Below, piece by piece: positions 34,727 through 42,193 of a stretch of DNA of 64,000 nt (position 1 is its first letter; the number at the start of each line of letters is the position of its first letter). This stretch comes from JACQFV01 sp964593585 (GTDB lineage: Bacteria > Zixibacteria > MSB-5A5 > WJJR01). The translations under genes and the position numbers were made by a program. The stretch lies in NCBI GenBank assembly GCA_964593585.1, contig CAZQIZ010000003.1, forward strand, positions 1 to 64,000, read 5' to 3'. Below the pieces are notes generated by a model. It made no database searches, was not told where the DNA came from, and saw nothing but the letters and a program-made list of their open reading frames with translations.

Positions 34727-37333
34727 CTAAAGCGGTTTGAGTGTCAACAGATAGTCGCGCAGCGCCCGGATCTGTTCATCGGCGTCATCGTAAAGACGCT
34801 CCCCCTCCGAGTAGAAGAACGACGGCATGTTGGTGCCGGGATCGATCTTCTGCGGGTCGGTCAGCCAGTCGATGATCCAGTCGGGACGCAGACGTTCGTG
34901 CGCCAGCGCCAGATTGGGCGCCAGACTGGAGGCGCCCCGCCGGGCCAGCGACTCCTCGGAGAGGACATGGCAGGACAGGCACTGCAAGTCGTCAAAGATC
35001 TCCTTGCCGCGCCGCACCGAGGCCGGATCAAGGTCTTCGACCTTCACATAGTGGAACGGCGCGATCACCCCGTTATACGCCATGAAATACTGATTGATGG
35101 CGGTGATCTCCGCCGCCGTCAGGCCGAAAGTCGGCATGCGCATCCGCAACCAGGGTCGGATCGGATACGGTTCCCGCAGGAATTTGAACAGCCAATCCGA
35201 CTGCACCTTGGCGCCCTCGGGCGTGAGCACCGGCGGCTGATACCCCTTGTCGGGGATGTAGGCGCGGATGTCGCCGCCGCGCCCTTCGAGCACATGACAG
35301 CCGGTGCAGTTGTAATGATCGATGAGGGTGCGTCCCGCCTCCAACCGTTCGCGACGGTCGTCCAATTTCTCGCGATAATCCTCGTACACCTTGCGCCCGT
35401 CCCAGGAGCGCAACAGCATCGTGATCAGCTGCGCGTCCTCCTCGCTCATCGCGAAATCGGGCATGCGCTGGACCACCTGCTTGGTTTCGTAGCGGCGCGA
35501 GTCGGTCAACTTGCCCATGGTCCAGGCTTCCCAGGTCTCGGGCAAATCGGTCGCGTCGCCGAACGCCAGTTCGGTGGCATCCTTGGCGCCGAACGTGGTC
35601 AGTTCGACCGAGACCTTCCCTTCCTTCTCCATCCCCGGAATCTCATGGCAACCAAAGCAACCATAAGTGCGGATCCAGTACTCGCCTTGGCGCTTCAATT
35701 CATCCGCCGAATACGACAGCGACGGCGACGGCGTGGGTGTGTAGGCGGGATCGCGCAAGGTGAGCAGGTAGGCTGTGATGTCCTCGGCCTCGGCGTCGGT
35801 CAGGCGCAACGAGGGCATCCGTGTGTCGGGGTTGTAGGCGCGCGGGTTTTTCAGCCAGCCGTAGAGCCATGTCCCCGAGACTTTGTTGCCGATGCGCGAA
35901 AGGTTGGGACCGTGGTCGATTTTCGAGGCGCGTGAAACATCGCTGGCCCGTTGCGCCAGATCACCGATCTGGTGACAGCCGAGACATCCGACCGACTGGA
36001 CCAGCTCCAGGCCGCGGCGCGCATCGCCGGTCGCGCGGTACGTCGGCCAATCCTCGCCCGGTGAATCCTTCGACACCGCGCGCAGATAATGCGTGACCGC
36101 CACCACCTCTGAATCGGGCATGCGGAAATTGGGCATGCGTGTGTCGGGACGGAAGTGCCGCGGATTCTTGATCCAGTCGAACATCCACTCGGCGCTGACC
36201 TTGGCGTTCACCTTGTCCAGACGCGGCGCGACCTTTGCCAGGTGGTTGTAACCTTCGATGTCGTGGCAACCGAAGCAGCCCCAGCGTCGCACCTTTTCCT
36301 GCGCCAACGTCAGTTTCTCGGCGTGATCGAGCCAGATGCGGTTCTGGTGGCACTTCTGACAGCCCGCCTCGCGCATGCGCGCGGCCAGCATCGGGTGGTC
36401 CCAGTACTTCTTGGGCGCATGCGCGTCCGCCTCGGTCAGCGCCGGTCCCTGGCCATCATGACAGGGTGTGCAGCCGAACTTCTCGACCGGGTGATTCTTG
36501 AAGTACTCATCCATGCGCGGATGGGCGGCAAACGGCTGCGGCGCGCCGGCAAACTCGGGCTTGTCAATGCCGACATGGCAGGTCATGCAGCGGTCGACAC
36601 GGATGATCGGGTTCTCAAATTCGTTGGGTTCATAGTCGGGCAGGATGATCTGCTTGACCTTGATCGGCCGGCTCTCGATCGCCGCCAGTCGCTCGTTAAG
36701 TTTGCTGATCTCCTGCGTCTTCCCCTGAATCAATCCCGCCAGCGAATCAATCGGCCCTTCGAGGGCGTCGATGGCATGCTGGATCGAATCGCGACCCGCG
36801 GCCTTGACCCGGATGATCGGCAGAAGCGAGTCCATCACCCGCTTGAGCGACTCGGTCTCCCGCTCCAGATCGCTGTAATCGTGTCCGGCGTGTTTGGCCT
36901 CGGTGTAGAAGTAGAACTTCTCGTCGTAGGTGCTCTTGGTGAACTGGTACTCGCGGTTGACCTTGAACAGATCAAAATCGCGGTCTTTCAGTTCCGTCTG
37001 CAGCGCATGGTACTGGCTGTTGTCTGCCAGCGCCGCGCGCATCGCCTCCAACTGTTGCTGGAGACCGGCGCGGGTCTGCGACGGATCGGACGCCTGCTCG
37101 GCCTGCTCCAGCGCGGCCGCCAGCGAATCACGGCGCGCCGCGACCATGTTGTATTCGTATTCGTTGAAACGGCGCTGCCAGTCCTTCCAGGGCCGCCGGA
37201 CGATCACCTCATCGGCCACCGCCCAGAGCGTGCCCAGCGCCAGCACCAGCGCGAAGACGAAGAAATACACGCCATAGGGGCGTTTTTCGACCGGTATTTC
37301 GGCGCGGCGCATAGAGGTCGTCTCTTCGCTCAT
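34727..37333 (-). CDS. Membrane-anchored coiled-coil octaheme cytochrome c
   Basis: 868 aa. One membrane helix (about 21-42) precedes a roughly 190-residue coiled-coil region (50-225), then eight CxxCH haem c sites: 249-253, 288-292, 325-329, 353-357, 450-454, 559-563, 676-680 and 785-789. The haem domains are separated by repeated R/N-M-P motifs (TRMPNF, TRMPSL, MRMPTF, TNMPSF) that likely give distal Met ligands as in class I cytochrome c modules. It is the last gene of the Rieske-cyt b-subunit IV operon and lies where a cytochrome c1 or diheme QcrC gene would be, so it probably accepts electrons from the Rieske protein in the periplasm. Confidence 0.9.
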   Translation of the reverse strand: MSEETTSMRRAEIPVEKRPYGVYFFVFALVLALGTLWAVADEVIVRRPWKDWQRRFNEYEYNMVAARRDSLAAALEQAEQASDPSQTRAGLQQQLEAMRAALADNSQYHALQTELKDRDFDLFKVNREYQFTKSTYDEKFYFYTEAKHAGHDYSDLERETESLKRVMDSLLPIIRVKAAGRDSIQHAIDALEGPIDSLAGLIQGKTQEISKLNERLAAIESRPIKVKQIILPDYEPNEFENPIIRVDRCMTCHVGIDKPEFAGAPQPFAAHPRMDEYFKNHPVEKFGCTPCHDGQGPALTEADAHAPKKYWDHPMLAARMREAGCQKCHQNRIWLDHAEKLTLAQEKVRRWGCFGCHDIEGYNHLAKVAPRLDKVNAKVSAEWMFDWIKNPRHFRPDTRMPNFRMPDSEVVAVTHYLRAVSKDSPGEDWPTYRATGDARRGLELVQSVGCLGCHQIGDLAQRASDVSRASKIDHGPNLSRIGNKVSGTWLYGWLKNPRAYNPDTRMPSLRLTDAEAEDITAYLLTLRDPAYTPTPSPSLSYSADELKRQGEYWIRTYGCFGCHEIPGMEKEGKVSVELTTFGAKDATELAFGDATDLPETWEAWTMGKLTDSRRYETKQVVQRMPDFAMSEEDAQLITMLLRSWDGRKVYEDYREKLDDRRERLEAGRTLIDHYNCTGCHVLEGRGGDIRAYIPDKGYQPPVLTPEGAKVQSDWLFKFLREPYPIRPWLRMRMPTFGLTAAEITAINQYFMAYNGVIAPFHYVKVEDLDPASVRRGKEIFDDLQCLSCHVLSEESLARRGASSLAPNLALAHERLRPDWIIDWLTDPQKIDPGTNMPSFFYSEGERLYDDADEQIRALRDYLLTLKPL

Positions 37334-37342
37334 GCGGTTGTC

Positions 37343-38212
37343 TCAGACATTAAACCAGGGCGTCACCCAGACGTACTTGATGTTCAAGGTCCAGCGCAAA
37401 AGCATCTTGATCGGCAGCCCCATCATCGACAAGAAGAGGAACGAGACGATGGCATAGCGCACCAGGCCCATCTTTTCCAAGACCGGCATCGACTTGCGCT
37501 TCCACAGCCAAAAGAGCGGACCCAGGGCGAAGTAGCCGCCCACAACAACGAACCCGAAGAGGAGAGCGATTGTCTTGTCGTGGATGCCGAAAAGCTCATG
37601 CAAATCGACATTGGTCAGCGCCACTACCTTGTGCGGGTCCCAGGTCTGCCAGGGCCAGAAGAAGTACCACCCCGGCCCGCGCAGGAAAGTGCCGACGAAG
37701 ATCAGGATCACCCACAGTACGATAAACCCGAACATGTAGGTCCAAATGGCGAACTTGCGCTGCTTGTAGGAATAGTAGCCGTTGCCCTGCGGGTTGATGT
37801 CGATATAGGGTATCAGCATCAGCCCGACGATGATCAGACTGGGCAGCACCACGCCGGCAATCCACGGATCGAAGTAGACCAGCATCTCCTGCAGGCCGAG
37901 GAAGTACCAGGGGGCCTTCGACGGGTTCGGTGTGCGGGTCGGATTGGCCGCTTCTTCCAGCGGCGCGTTGATGAAAATCGACCACACCGTCAGCAGCGCC
38001 ATGACCACAATCGCGGCGAGAAACTCGATCCGCACCAGGAAGGGCCAGACATGCACCTTGTCGGGCACCGGCAACGCGCCGGTCTTTTCGAGACTGGCGT
38101 CATTGCGCAACGCCTGCTTCATCCCCCACCAGACATAGAAGGCGACGAGGAAGAGCATGATGACAATCGGAATGTTGTCACCCTTGCTGACGATGTCCCA
38201 GAGTTGATGCAT
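37343..38212 (-). CDS. Cytochrome b C-terminal domain / subunit IV-like protein
   Basis: 289 aa, mostly membrane. The block NPSKAPWYFLGLQEMLVYFDPW occupies the place of the quinol-site PEWY region, here reading APWY as in several split cytochrome b complexes. Six or seven hydrophobic helices extend beyond the three of PetD, so it is longer than plant-type subunit IV (about 160 aa). It completes the quinol-oxidising cytochrome b with the gene upstream (158-base gap), and ends 10 bases before the octaheme gene. Confidence 0.9.
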   Translation of the reverse strand: MHQLWDIVSKGDNIPIVIMLFLVAFYVWWGMKQALRNDASLEKTGALPVPDKVHVWPFLVRIEFLAAIVVMALLTVWSIFINAPLEEAANPTRTPNPSKAPWYFLGLQEMLVYFDPWIAGVVLPSLIIVGLMLIPYIDINPQGNGYYSYKQRKFAIWTYMFGFIVLWVILIFVGTFLRGPGWYFFWPWQTWDPHKVVALTNVDLHELFGIHDKTIALLFGFVVVGGYFALGPLFWLWKRKSMPVLEKMGLVRYAIVSFLFLSMMGLPIKMLLRWTLNIKYVWVTPWFNV

Positions 38213-38369
38213 GCTCTCAACCTACCCTGTCAACGAAGCTCGATGGCTGAAACTGCTCTCCCATTCGCCGTGGCGGATCGTCTTTCCGACCCGCTCTCCT
38301 CGCTTGGGAGGGCGAGGTTCCTGCCGAACCGCGTTGTTCCCACACACCCAATCCATCCGATACCGCCCG

Positions 38370-39146
38370 CTACACCTTCCCCGTCGGCCCGGAAATCCCG
38401 CCGTCCTTGCGAATGCGCCAGAAGTGCACAATCATGAAGATCCCGATCGCCACCGGCAGGAACACGCAATGCAGGACATAGAATCGCAAGAGCGCCGGCG
38501 GCCCGACCTGGGTGCCGCCCAGAAGCAGGAAACGCACATCGTTGTCCGGTTTCATGCCGATCTGCGGACCCAGGGGTCCTTCATGCCCCAAAAGCGGCGT
38601 GGCCCGCGCCATGTTGGTGCCGACCGTGACCGCCCAAATCGCCAATTGATCCCACGGCAGCAGGTATCCGGTGAAGGACAAGAGCAGAGTGAGCACCAGC
38701 AGGATGACGCCGATCACCCAGTTGAATTCGCGCGGCGGTTTGTAGGAGCCGGTCATGAAGACGCGCAGCATGTGCAGCCAGACGGTGATGACCATCGCAT
38801 GCGCCGCCCAGCGGTGCATGTTGCGGATGAACGCCCCGAACGGGACATCGTTCATCAGGTACTTCATGTCGTAGTAGGCGTACTGGTCGGTCGGCCGGTA
38901 GTAGAACATGAGGACCACGCCGGTCACCGTCAGCACCAGAAAGATGAAGAAGGAAATCCCCCCCATTCCCCAGGTGTAGCGCACCTCGACCGCGTGCCGT
39001 GAAATCTTGGTCGGATGCAGGTGCAACCAGATGTTGGAGAGAATCTGCAGGTAGCGGTTGCGCTCGGTGTCCTTGTAGTCGTGCCGGAAGACCGACTTCC
39101 AAACCGGCGACTTGGTGACCGACTTCTTGAGATCCGCAAGCGGCAT
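38370..39146 (-). CDS. Cytochrome b6-type cytochrome b (N-terminal part)
   Basis: 258 aa, four membrane helices, the two b-haem ligand pairs visible: H111 and H125 in helix B, H226 and H241 in helix D. The 14 residues between the helix D histidines is the b6 (and Gram-positive QcrB) spacing rather than the 13 of mitochondrial cytochrome b. TGYLLPWDQLAIWAVTVG matches the quinone-site helix. No extra Cys for a covalent haem cn is seen near the N-terminus. Located between the Rieske and subunit-IV-like genes. Confidence 0.94.
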   Translation of the reverse strand: MPLADLKKSVTKSPVWKSVFRHDYKDTERNRYLQILSNIWLHLHPTKISRHAVEVRYTWGMGGISFFIFLVLTVTGVVLMFYYRPTDQYAYYDMKYLMNDVPFGAFIRNMHRWAAHAMVITVWLHMLRVFMTGSYKPPREFNWVIGVILLVLTLLLSFTGYLLPWDQLAIWAVTVGTNMARATPLLGHEGPLGPQIGMKPDNDVRFLLLGGTQVGPPALLRFYVLHCVFLPVAIGIFMIVHFWRIRKDGGISGPTGKV

Positions 39147-39170
39147 GCGCGACCCGTCTTTCGTGCAGGG

Positions 39171-39872
39171 CTAAACGCTCAGATACGACTGGGGATTGTC
39201 CCAGCCGCCGTTTTCGTACAGGAACTTAATCGACTTGTCGATTAGGATCGTGCCATCCTCGGCACGGGAAATCTTGACCCGCTCCAGCGCCCGCGGCGCC
39301 GGGCCCTCGAAATTGACCCCGGTGCGGTAGAATCCGGAACCGTGGCAAGGGCACTTGAACTTGTCTTCCTTCTCCAGCCAGCGCGGAGTGCAGCCCAAAT
39401 GGGTGCAGATCCCGGAGAGGGCGTAGATCCGGTTTCCTTCACGCACCACCCAGACACGGAAATCCTTCATCCATTTGGTGGAGACCGTGCCGGGCAGATA
39501 CTCCTCCGGGAATCCGGCGCGGAAGATCGGCGAGGGTTCAAAAAGCACGCGCGGAAACATGTAGCGCAGCGTGCCGATCAACATCACACCGAGAAACGAG
39601 AAGATCGACAGCCATCCCAGCTTGGCGAAAAAGTCCCGGCGCGAATAGCGCCAGATGTTGGTGTCGGATTCCTCGGCGGCGGCGGTGCGCCGCAGACCAT
39701 CGGCCTTCTTCTCCGGGCGCGGCGGCACCGGCACCGGCGCTGCCACCGCCCCACGTTCGGCGGGCGGAACACGGCGCACCTCCGGCCCCACCGGTTCTCC
39801 GGCGGGCGTGGGACGAGGCGCTTGGGAGTCGCCCCCGGTCAGCCCCTGGCCTTCCGTTCTCTCGTCGCTCAT
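39171..39872 (-). CDS. Rieske [2Fe-2S] iron-sulfur protein of the quinol:cytochrome c complex
   Basis: 233 aa from the ATG at 39872. Residues 1-70 are a proline-rich cytosolic leader, unusually long. A twin-arginine motif SRRDFF at 77-82 leads into the membrane helix (86-104), which fits Tat export of a folded Rieske domain. Cluster ligands are CTHLGC (156-161) and CPCHGS (174-179). An upstream ATG at 39971 would lie in the promoter hairpin region and is rejected. First gene of the bc-type operon. Confidence 0.94.
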   Translation of the reverse strand: MSDERTEGQGLTGGDSQAPRPTPAGEPVGPEVRRVPPAERGAVAAPVPVPPRPEKKADGLRRTAAAEESDTNIWRYSRRDFFAKLGWLSIFSFLGVMLIGTLRYMFPRVLFEPSPIFRAGFPEEYLPGTVSTKWMKDFRVWVVREGNRIYALSGICTHLGCTPRWLEKEDKFKCPCHGSGFYRTGVNFEGPAPRALERVKISRAEDGTILIDKSIKFLYENGGWDNPQSYLSV

Positions 39873-39943
39873 GTCATTGCGCCTGCGGCCTGCCCGGAAA
39901 TTCGGGCGCCTGCATAAGCACGATGTTTTGGTTTGAAAGGTCG

Positions 39944-39965
39944 CAGACACAGTTCCGTGTGTCTG
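39944..39965 (-). promoter_or_regulatory. 5' leader hairpin of the Rieske operon
   Basis: CAGACACA and TGTGTCTG (39944-39951 / 39958-39965) form a perfect 8-bp stem around a 6-nt loop. On the minus strand it would begin about five bases after the predicted transcription start, so it is likely an mRNA 5' hairpin. Confidence 0.5.
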
Positions 39966-39976
39966 ATTCACTACTG

Positions 39977-40005
39977 ATTTAATCCGGTCTCTGCGACCGT
40001 GTCAA
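39977..40005 (-). promoter_or_regulatory. Sigma70-type promoter of the Rieske operon
   Basis: On the minus strand TTGACA (40000-40005) is separated by 17 bases from TTAAAT (39977-39982). The spacer contains GGTCGCAGA, whose inverted copy lies at 39939-39947 in the leader. The untranslated leader would be about 98 bases. Confidence 0.7.
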
Positions 40006-40083
40006 GATATTCTGGATCGTTTCAGTCGCGATTTTGCCATCCCGCCGATGGCGATTGTGACCCGCCGGCAGGCGCACGGGAGA

Positions 40084-40113
40084 CTGGCAATTGGGTTGGC
40101 GAGGCCGTATTAT
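40084..40113 (+). promoter_or_regulatory. Promoter of tRNA-Ser
   Basis: CTGGCA (40084-40089), 18-base spacer, TATTAT (40108-40113; five of six to consensus). It would start transcription about 50 bases upstream of the tRNA. The same -35 hexamer and spacing occur before rpmG. Confidence 0.5.
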
Positions 40114-40172
40114 GCGACGTTTGGTCGCACGGACGGTCCGCGAGGGCCACGACCGCGCGACATCCGCATACC

Positions 40173-40262
40173 GGAGAGGTGGCCGAGCTGGCTTAAGGCA
40201 GCTGCCTGCTAAGCAGTTAGTGGGCTAACACCCACTCCCGGGTTCGAATCCCGGCCTCTCCG
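40173..40262 (+). tRNA. tRNA-Ser (anticodon GCT)
   Basis: 90-nt class II tRNA. Acceptor stem GGAGAGG (40173-40179) pairs with CCTCTCC (40255-40261), discriminator G. The anticodon loop CTGCTAA places GCT at 40208-40210. A long variable arm (AGTGGG..CCCACT) and the GGTTCGAATCC T-arm complete it. The CCA end is not encoded. It decodes AGC/AGU. Confidence 0.97.
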
Positions 40263-40313
40263 CTGGCTTTGGGCAGGCATCGGCTTGTGCGGTGCAGGTT
40301 GTGGGGGCTGCCG

Positions 40314-40616
40314 ATGGCGAAAATCCGCAAGCCTTGGTTTGTCTACCTGGTCCGTTGCGCAGACGGGTCGATCTATACCGGTATCAGCGATGATGTAGAC
40401 GCACGCCTCGAGAAGCACAACAAAGGTCGCGGCGCGCGGTACACCGCCCAGCGGCGGCCGGTGTCGCTCCTGCACACCGAAAAACACCCGGACCAGGGAA
40501 GCGCCATGCGTCGGGAACGGCAGATTAAGACATGGTCAAAGTCTGAAAAGGAAGAGCTGGCCCGGGTAGACGCCGGGAAGCGCAGCTCGCCACGACGGCG
40601 CAAGACGGCCACGTAG
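40314..40616 (+). CDS. GIY-YIG nuclease superfamily protein (UPF0213 type)
   Basis: 100 aa single-domain protein. FVYLVRCADGSIYTGIS carries the GIY-YIG-type elements (VYL.. and YTG), followed by DVDARLEKHNKGRGARYT with the conserved Arg and His, and RERQIKTWSKSEKEEL. This small family is linked to DNA repair or RNA processing but is poorly characterised. The ATG at 40314 has GGGGG upstream; a longer frame would run into the tRNA. The tail is basic (RRRKTAT). Confidence 0.88.
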   Translation: MAKIRKPWFVYLVRCADGSIYTGISDDVDARLEKHNKGRGARYTAQRRPVSLLHTEKHPDQGSAMRRERQIKTWSKSEKEELARVDAGKRSSPRRRKTAT

Positions 40617-40669
40617 TTCAACAGGCTTACCCCAAGGAATACTTCCAAATTCCCAGATAACTTCGGCTA

Positions 40670-41800
40670 TTACGAAGCAGCGGGCGTGCCTATCCCCACG
40701 TCCCGTCCTTCGCCGTGGGCGAGCACCCAGAATTCGGGTTTGGGGTCGGGCTCCTGTGCCAGCGCCGCATGGAGGACTTCGACCGGCTCGGTCTCACCAT
40801 CGTCACCCAGATGGAAGGTGCCAAAGTGGATCGGCACCGTCACGGCCGCGCGCACCACTTTGTGCGCCTTGACCGCCTCCTCCGGACTGATGTGCACCGG
40901 CGACATGAACCAACGCGGACGGAAGGCGCCGATCGGCAAAAGCGCGAGGCGAAATGGCCCGAGGCGCTGCCCGATTTCCTCCAGATGCGGCCCCCAGCCG
41001 GTGTCGGCCGCGAAGTAGACATTCCCCGCCGTCGACTCCAGCACAAACCCCGCCCACAATGTCGCGCTGCGATCGCAAAAGCCGCGTCCGGAGAAGTGCT
41101 GCGCGGGGACACAGTGCAGCCGCACCCCCGGACTCAGGTCAAAGGTCTGCCACCAATCCAACTCGGCGGTGATGGGAATCCCCTGCGGTTCCAGAAACGC
41201 ACGGTTGCCGAGGGTGACAATGGTGCGCGGGCGATGCCGTGTCGCCAGAGTCTGCAGCGTAACCGGGTCCATGTGGTCATAGTGATTGTGGCTGAGCAGG
41301 ACCACATCGATCGGCGGCAGGGCGTCGAGCGCGATCCCCGGCGCCTTGTGCCGCTTCGGCCCCATCCAGGTGAAGGGGCTGGCGCGCTCGGCCCAGATCG
41401 GGTCGGTGAGAATATTTAGGCCGTCGAGTTGCAGCAGGACCGTCGCATGATTGATGAAGGTCACGCGCAACTGCCCGGCGCCGACACGCTCCGGCGGCGG
41501 CGGTTGCGGCGCGATTTCGGTCCAATCATTCCAGTGGCCAGGCTCACGGTTGAAAATCCACTTGAGCATTGATCCGCCACCGGCCATCGGCTTCGGATCG
41601 GGATTGAGAAACCGTTTGCCATCAAAGTGATCGCTCACCGGACCTTGATAAGGCGGCGCGGAGAAGGCGCAACGGACCGTGAAGCCGGTCAGGCCCAGCA
41701 CCCCCAGTGTGCCGCCGGTAATGGCTAAGAATTTACGTCGACGCAGTCCTGGCTCCCGGATTGGCGTCCGGCCCAATTGCCGGATCGTGTTGATACGCAA
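40670..41800 (-). CDS. Tat-exported MBL-fold metallo-hydrolase (UlaG / NAPE-PLD-like)
   Basis: Metallo-beta-lactamase fold hydrolase. VRVTFINHATVLLQLDGLNILTDP precedes the metal motif HNHYDHMD (HxHxDH), then the further ligands in VPAQHFSGRG, AADTGW and PIHFGTF. A twin-arginine signal RRKFLAITGG with a hydrophobic run suggests periplasmic export of the folded metalloprotein. The start is uncertain: ATG codons at 41929 and 41977 would overlap the divergent rpmG gene and its promoter, so I use the TTG at 41800 (376 aa), which gives a short basic leader before the Tat motif. Substrate unknown; relatives hydrolyse phosphodiester or lactone bonds. Confidence 0.8.
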   Translation of the reverse strand: MRINTIRQLGRTPIREPGLRRRKFLAITGGTLGVLGLTGFTVRCAFSAPPYQGPVSDHFDGKRFLNPDPKPMAGGGSMLKWIFNREPGHWNDWTEIAPQPPPPERVGAGQLRVTFINHATVLLQLDGLNILTDPIWAERASPFTWMGPKRHKAPGIALDALPPIDVVLLSHNHYDHMDPVTLQTLATRHRPRTIVTLGNRAFLEPQGIPITAELDWWQTFDLSPGVRLHCVPAQHFSGRGFCDRSATLWAGFVLESTAGNVYFAADTGWGPHLEEIGQRLGPFRLALLPIGAFRPRWFMSPVHISPEEAVKAHKVVRAAVTVPIHFGTFHLGDDGETEPVEVLHAALAQEPDPKPEFWVLAHGEGRDVGIGTPAAS

Positions 41801-41848
41801 CGACTCAGGCCGATCTTTGCCCTTTTGCTCCCCGGCCTGTGAAATGGG

Positions 41849-41878
41849 CTGGCAGATCGGGATTGTATCGGTTATACT
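41849..41878 (+). promoter_or_regulatory. Promoter of rpmG
   Basis: CTGGCA (41849-41854), 18-base spacer, TATACT (41873-41878), leaving a leader of about 43 bases to the rpmG ATG. Confidence 0.5.
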
Positions 41879-41927
41879 TAATGTCTGCCCGGCTCGCGCC
41901 GGGTGAAACTCGAAGGCAGGTTGAGTC

Positions 41928-42095
41928 ATGGCCAAGTCGAAACGCGAACAGATTAAGCTGGAAAGCACCGCCGGCACCGGCTACTTCTATGTCACCACGC
42001 GCAACAAGCGCAAGGGGGACACGAAGCTGGAGCTGATGAAGTATGATCCCAAGGTGCGCAAGCATGTGCTGTTCAAAGAGAAGAATCTGCGTTAG
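41928..42095 (+). CDS. rpmG: 50S ribosomal protein L33
   Basis: 55 aa, starting MAKSKREQIKLESTAGTG. The family pattern TGYFYVTTRNKR and the KYDPKVRKHVLFKEKN tail are clear. No cysteines are present, so this is the zinc-independent (C-minus) form; no zinc-binding paralogue is in the window. It has its own promoter and terminator, flanked by the divergent MBL hydrolase gene and an oligopeptidase gene. It is too short for a usual ORF length cut-off. Confidence 0.96.
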   Translation: MAKSKREQIKLESTAGTGYFYVTTRNKRKGDTKLELMKYDPKVRKHVLFKEKNLR

Positions 42096-42119
42096 CGGAA
42101 ACTGAATTCGGAAATCTCC

Positions 42120-42157
42120 GGGCGGCGTTCGGTGTGCGGACGCCGCCTTACGTGTTT
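42120..42157 (+). terminator. Rho-independent terminator of rpmG
   Basis: GGCGGCGT (42121-42128) pairs with ACGCCGCC (42140-42147), an 8-bp stem, followed by TTACGTGTTTTTGG. It lies 25 bases past the rpmG stop. Confidence 0.7.
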
Positions 42158-42193
42158 TTGGCAAATCGCAGCAAGAACCACCAGGAGCCCTTC

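Noticed and set aside
36155..38437. 760-codon plus-strand frame across the octaheme and subunit IV genes
   Set aside because: Antisense to well-supported respiratory genes, crosses a gene boundary and has no recognisable motif.
40173..40262. tRNA-Sec reading of the class II tRNA
   Set aside because: The anticodon is GCT and the acceptor stem is 7 bp, as in ordinary tRNA-Ser; no TCA anticodon.
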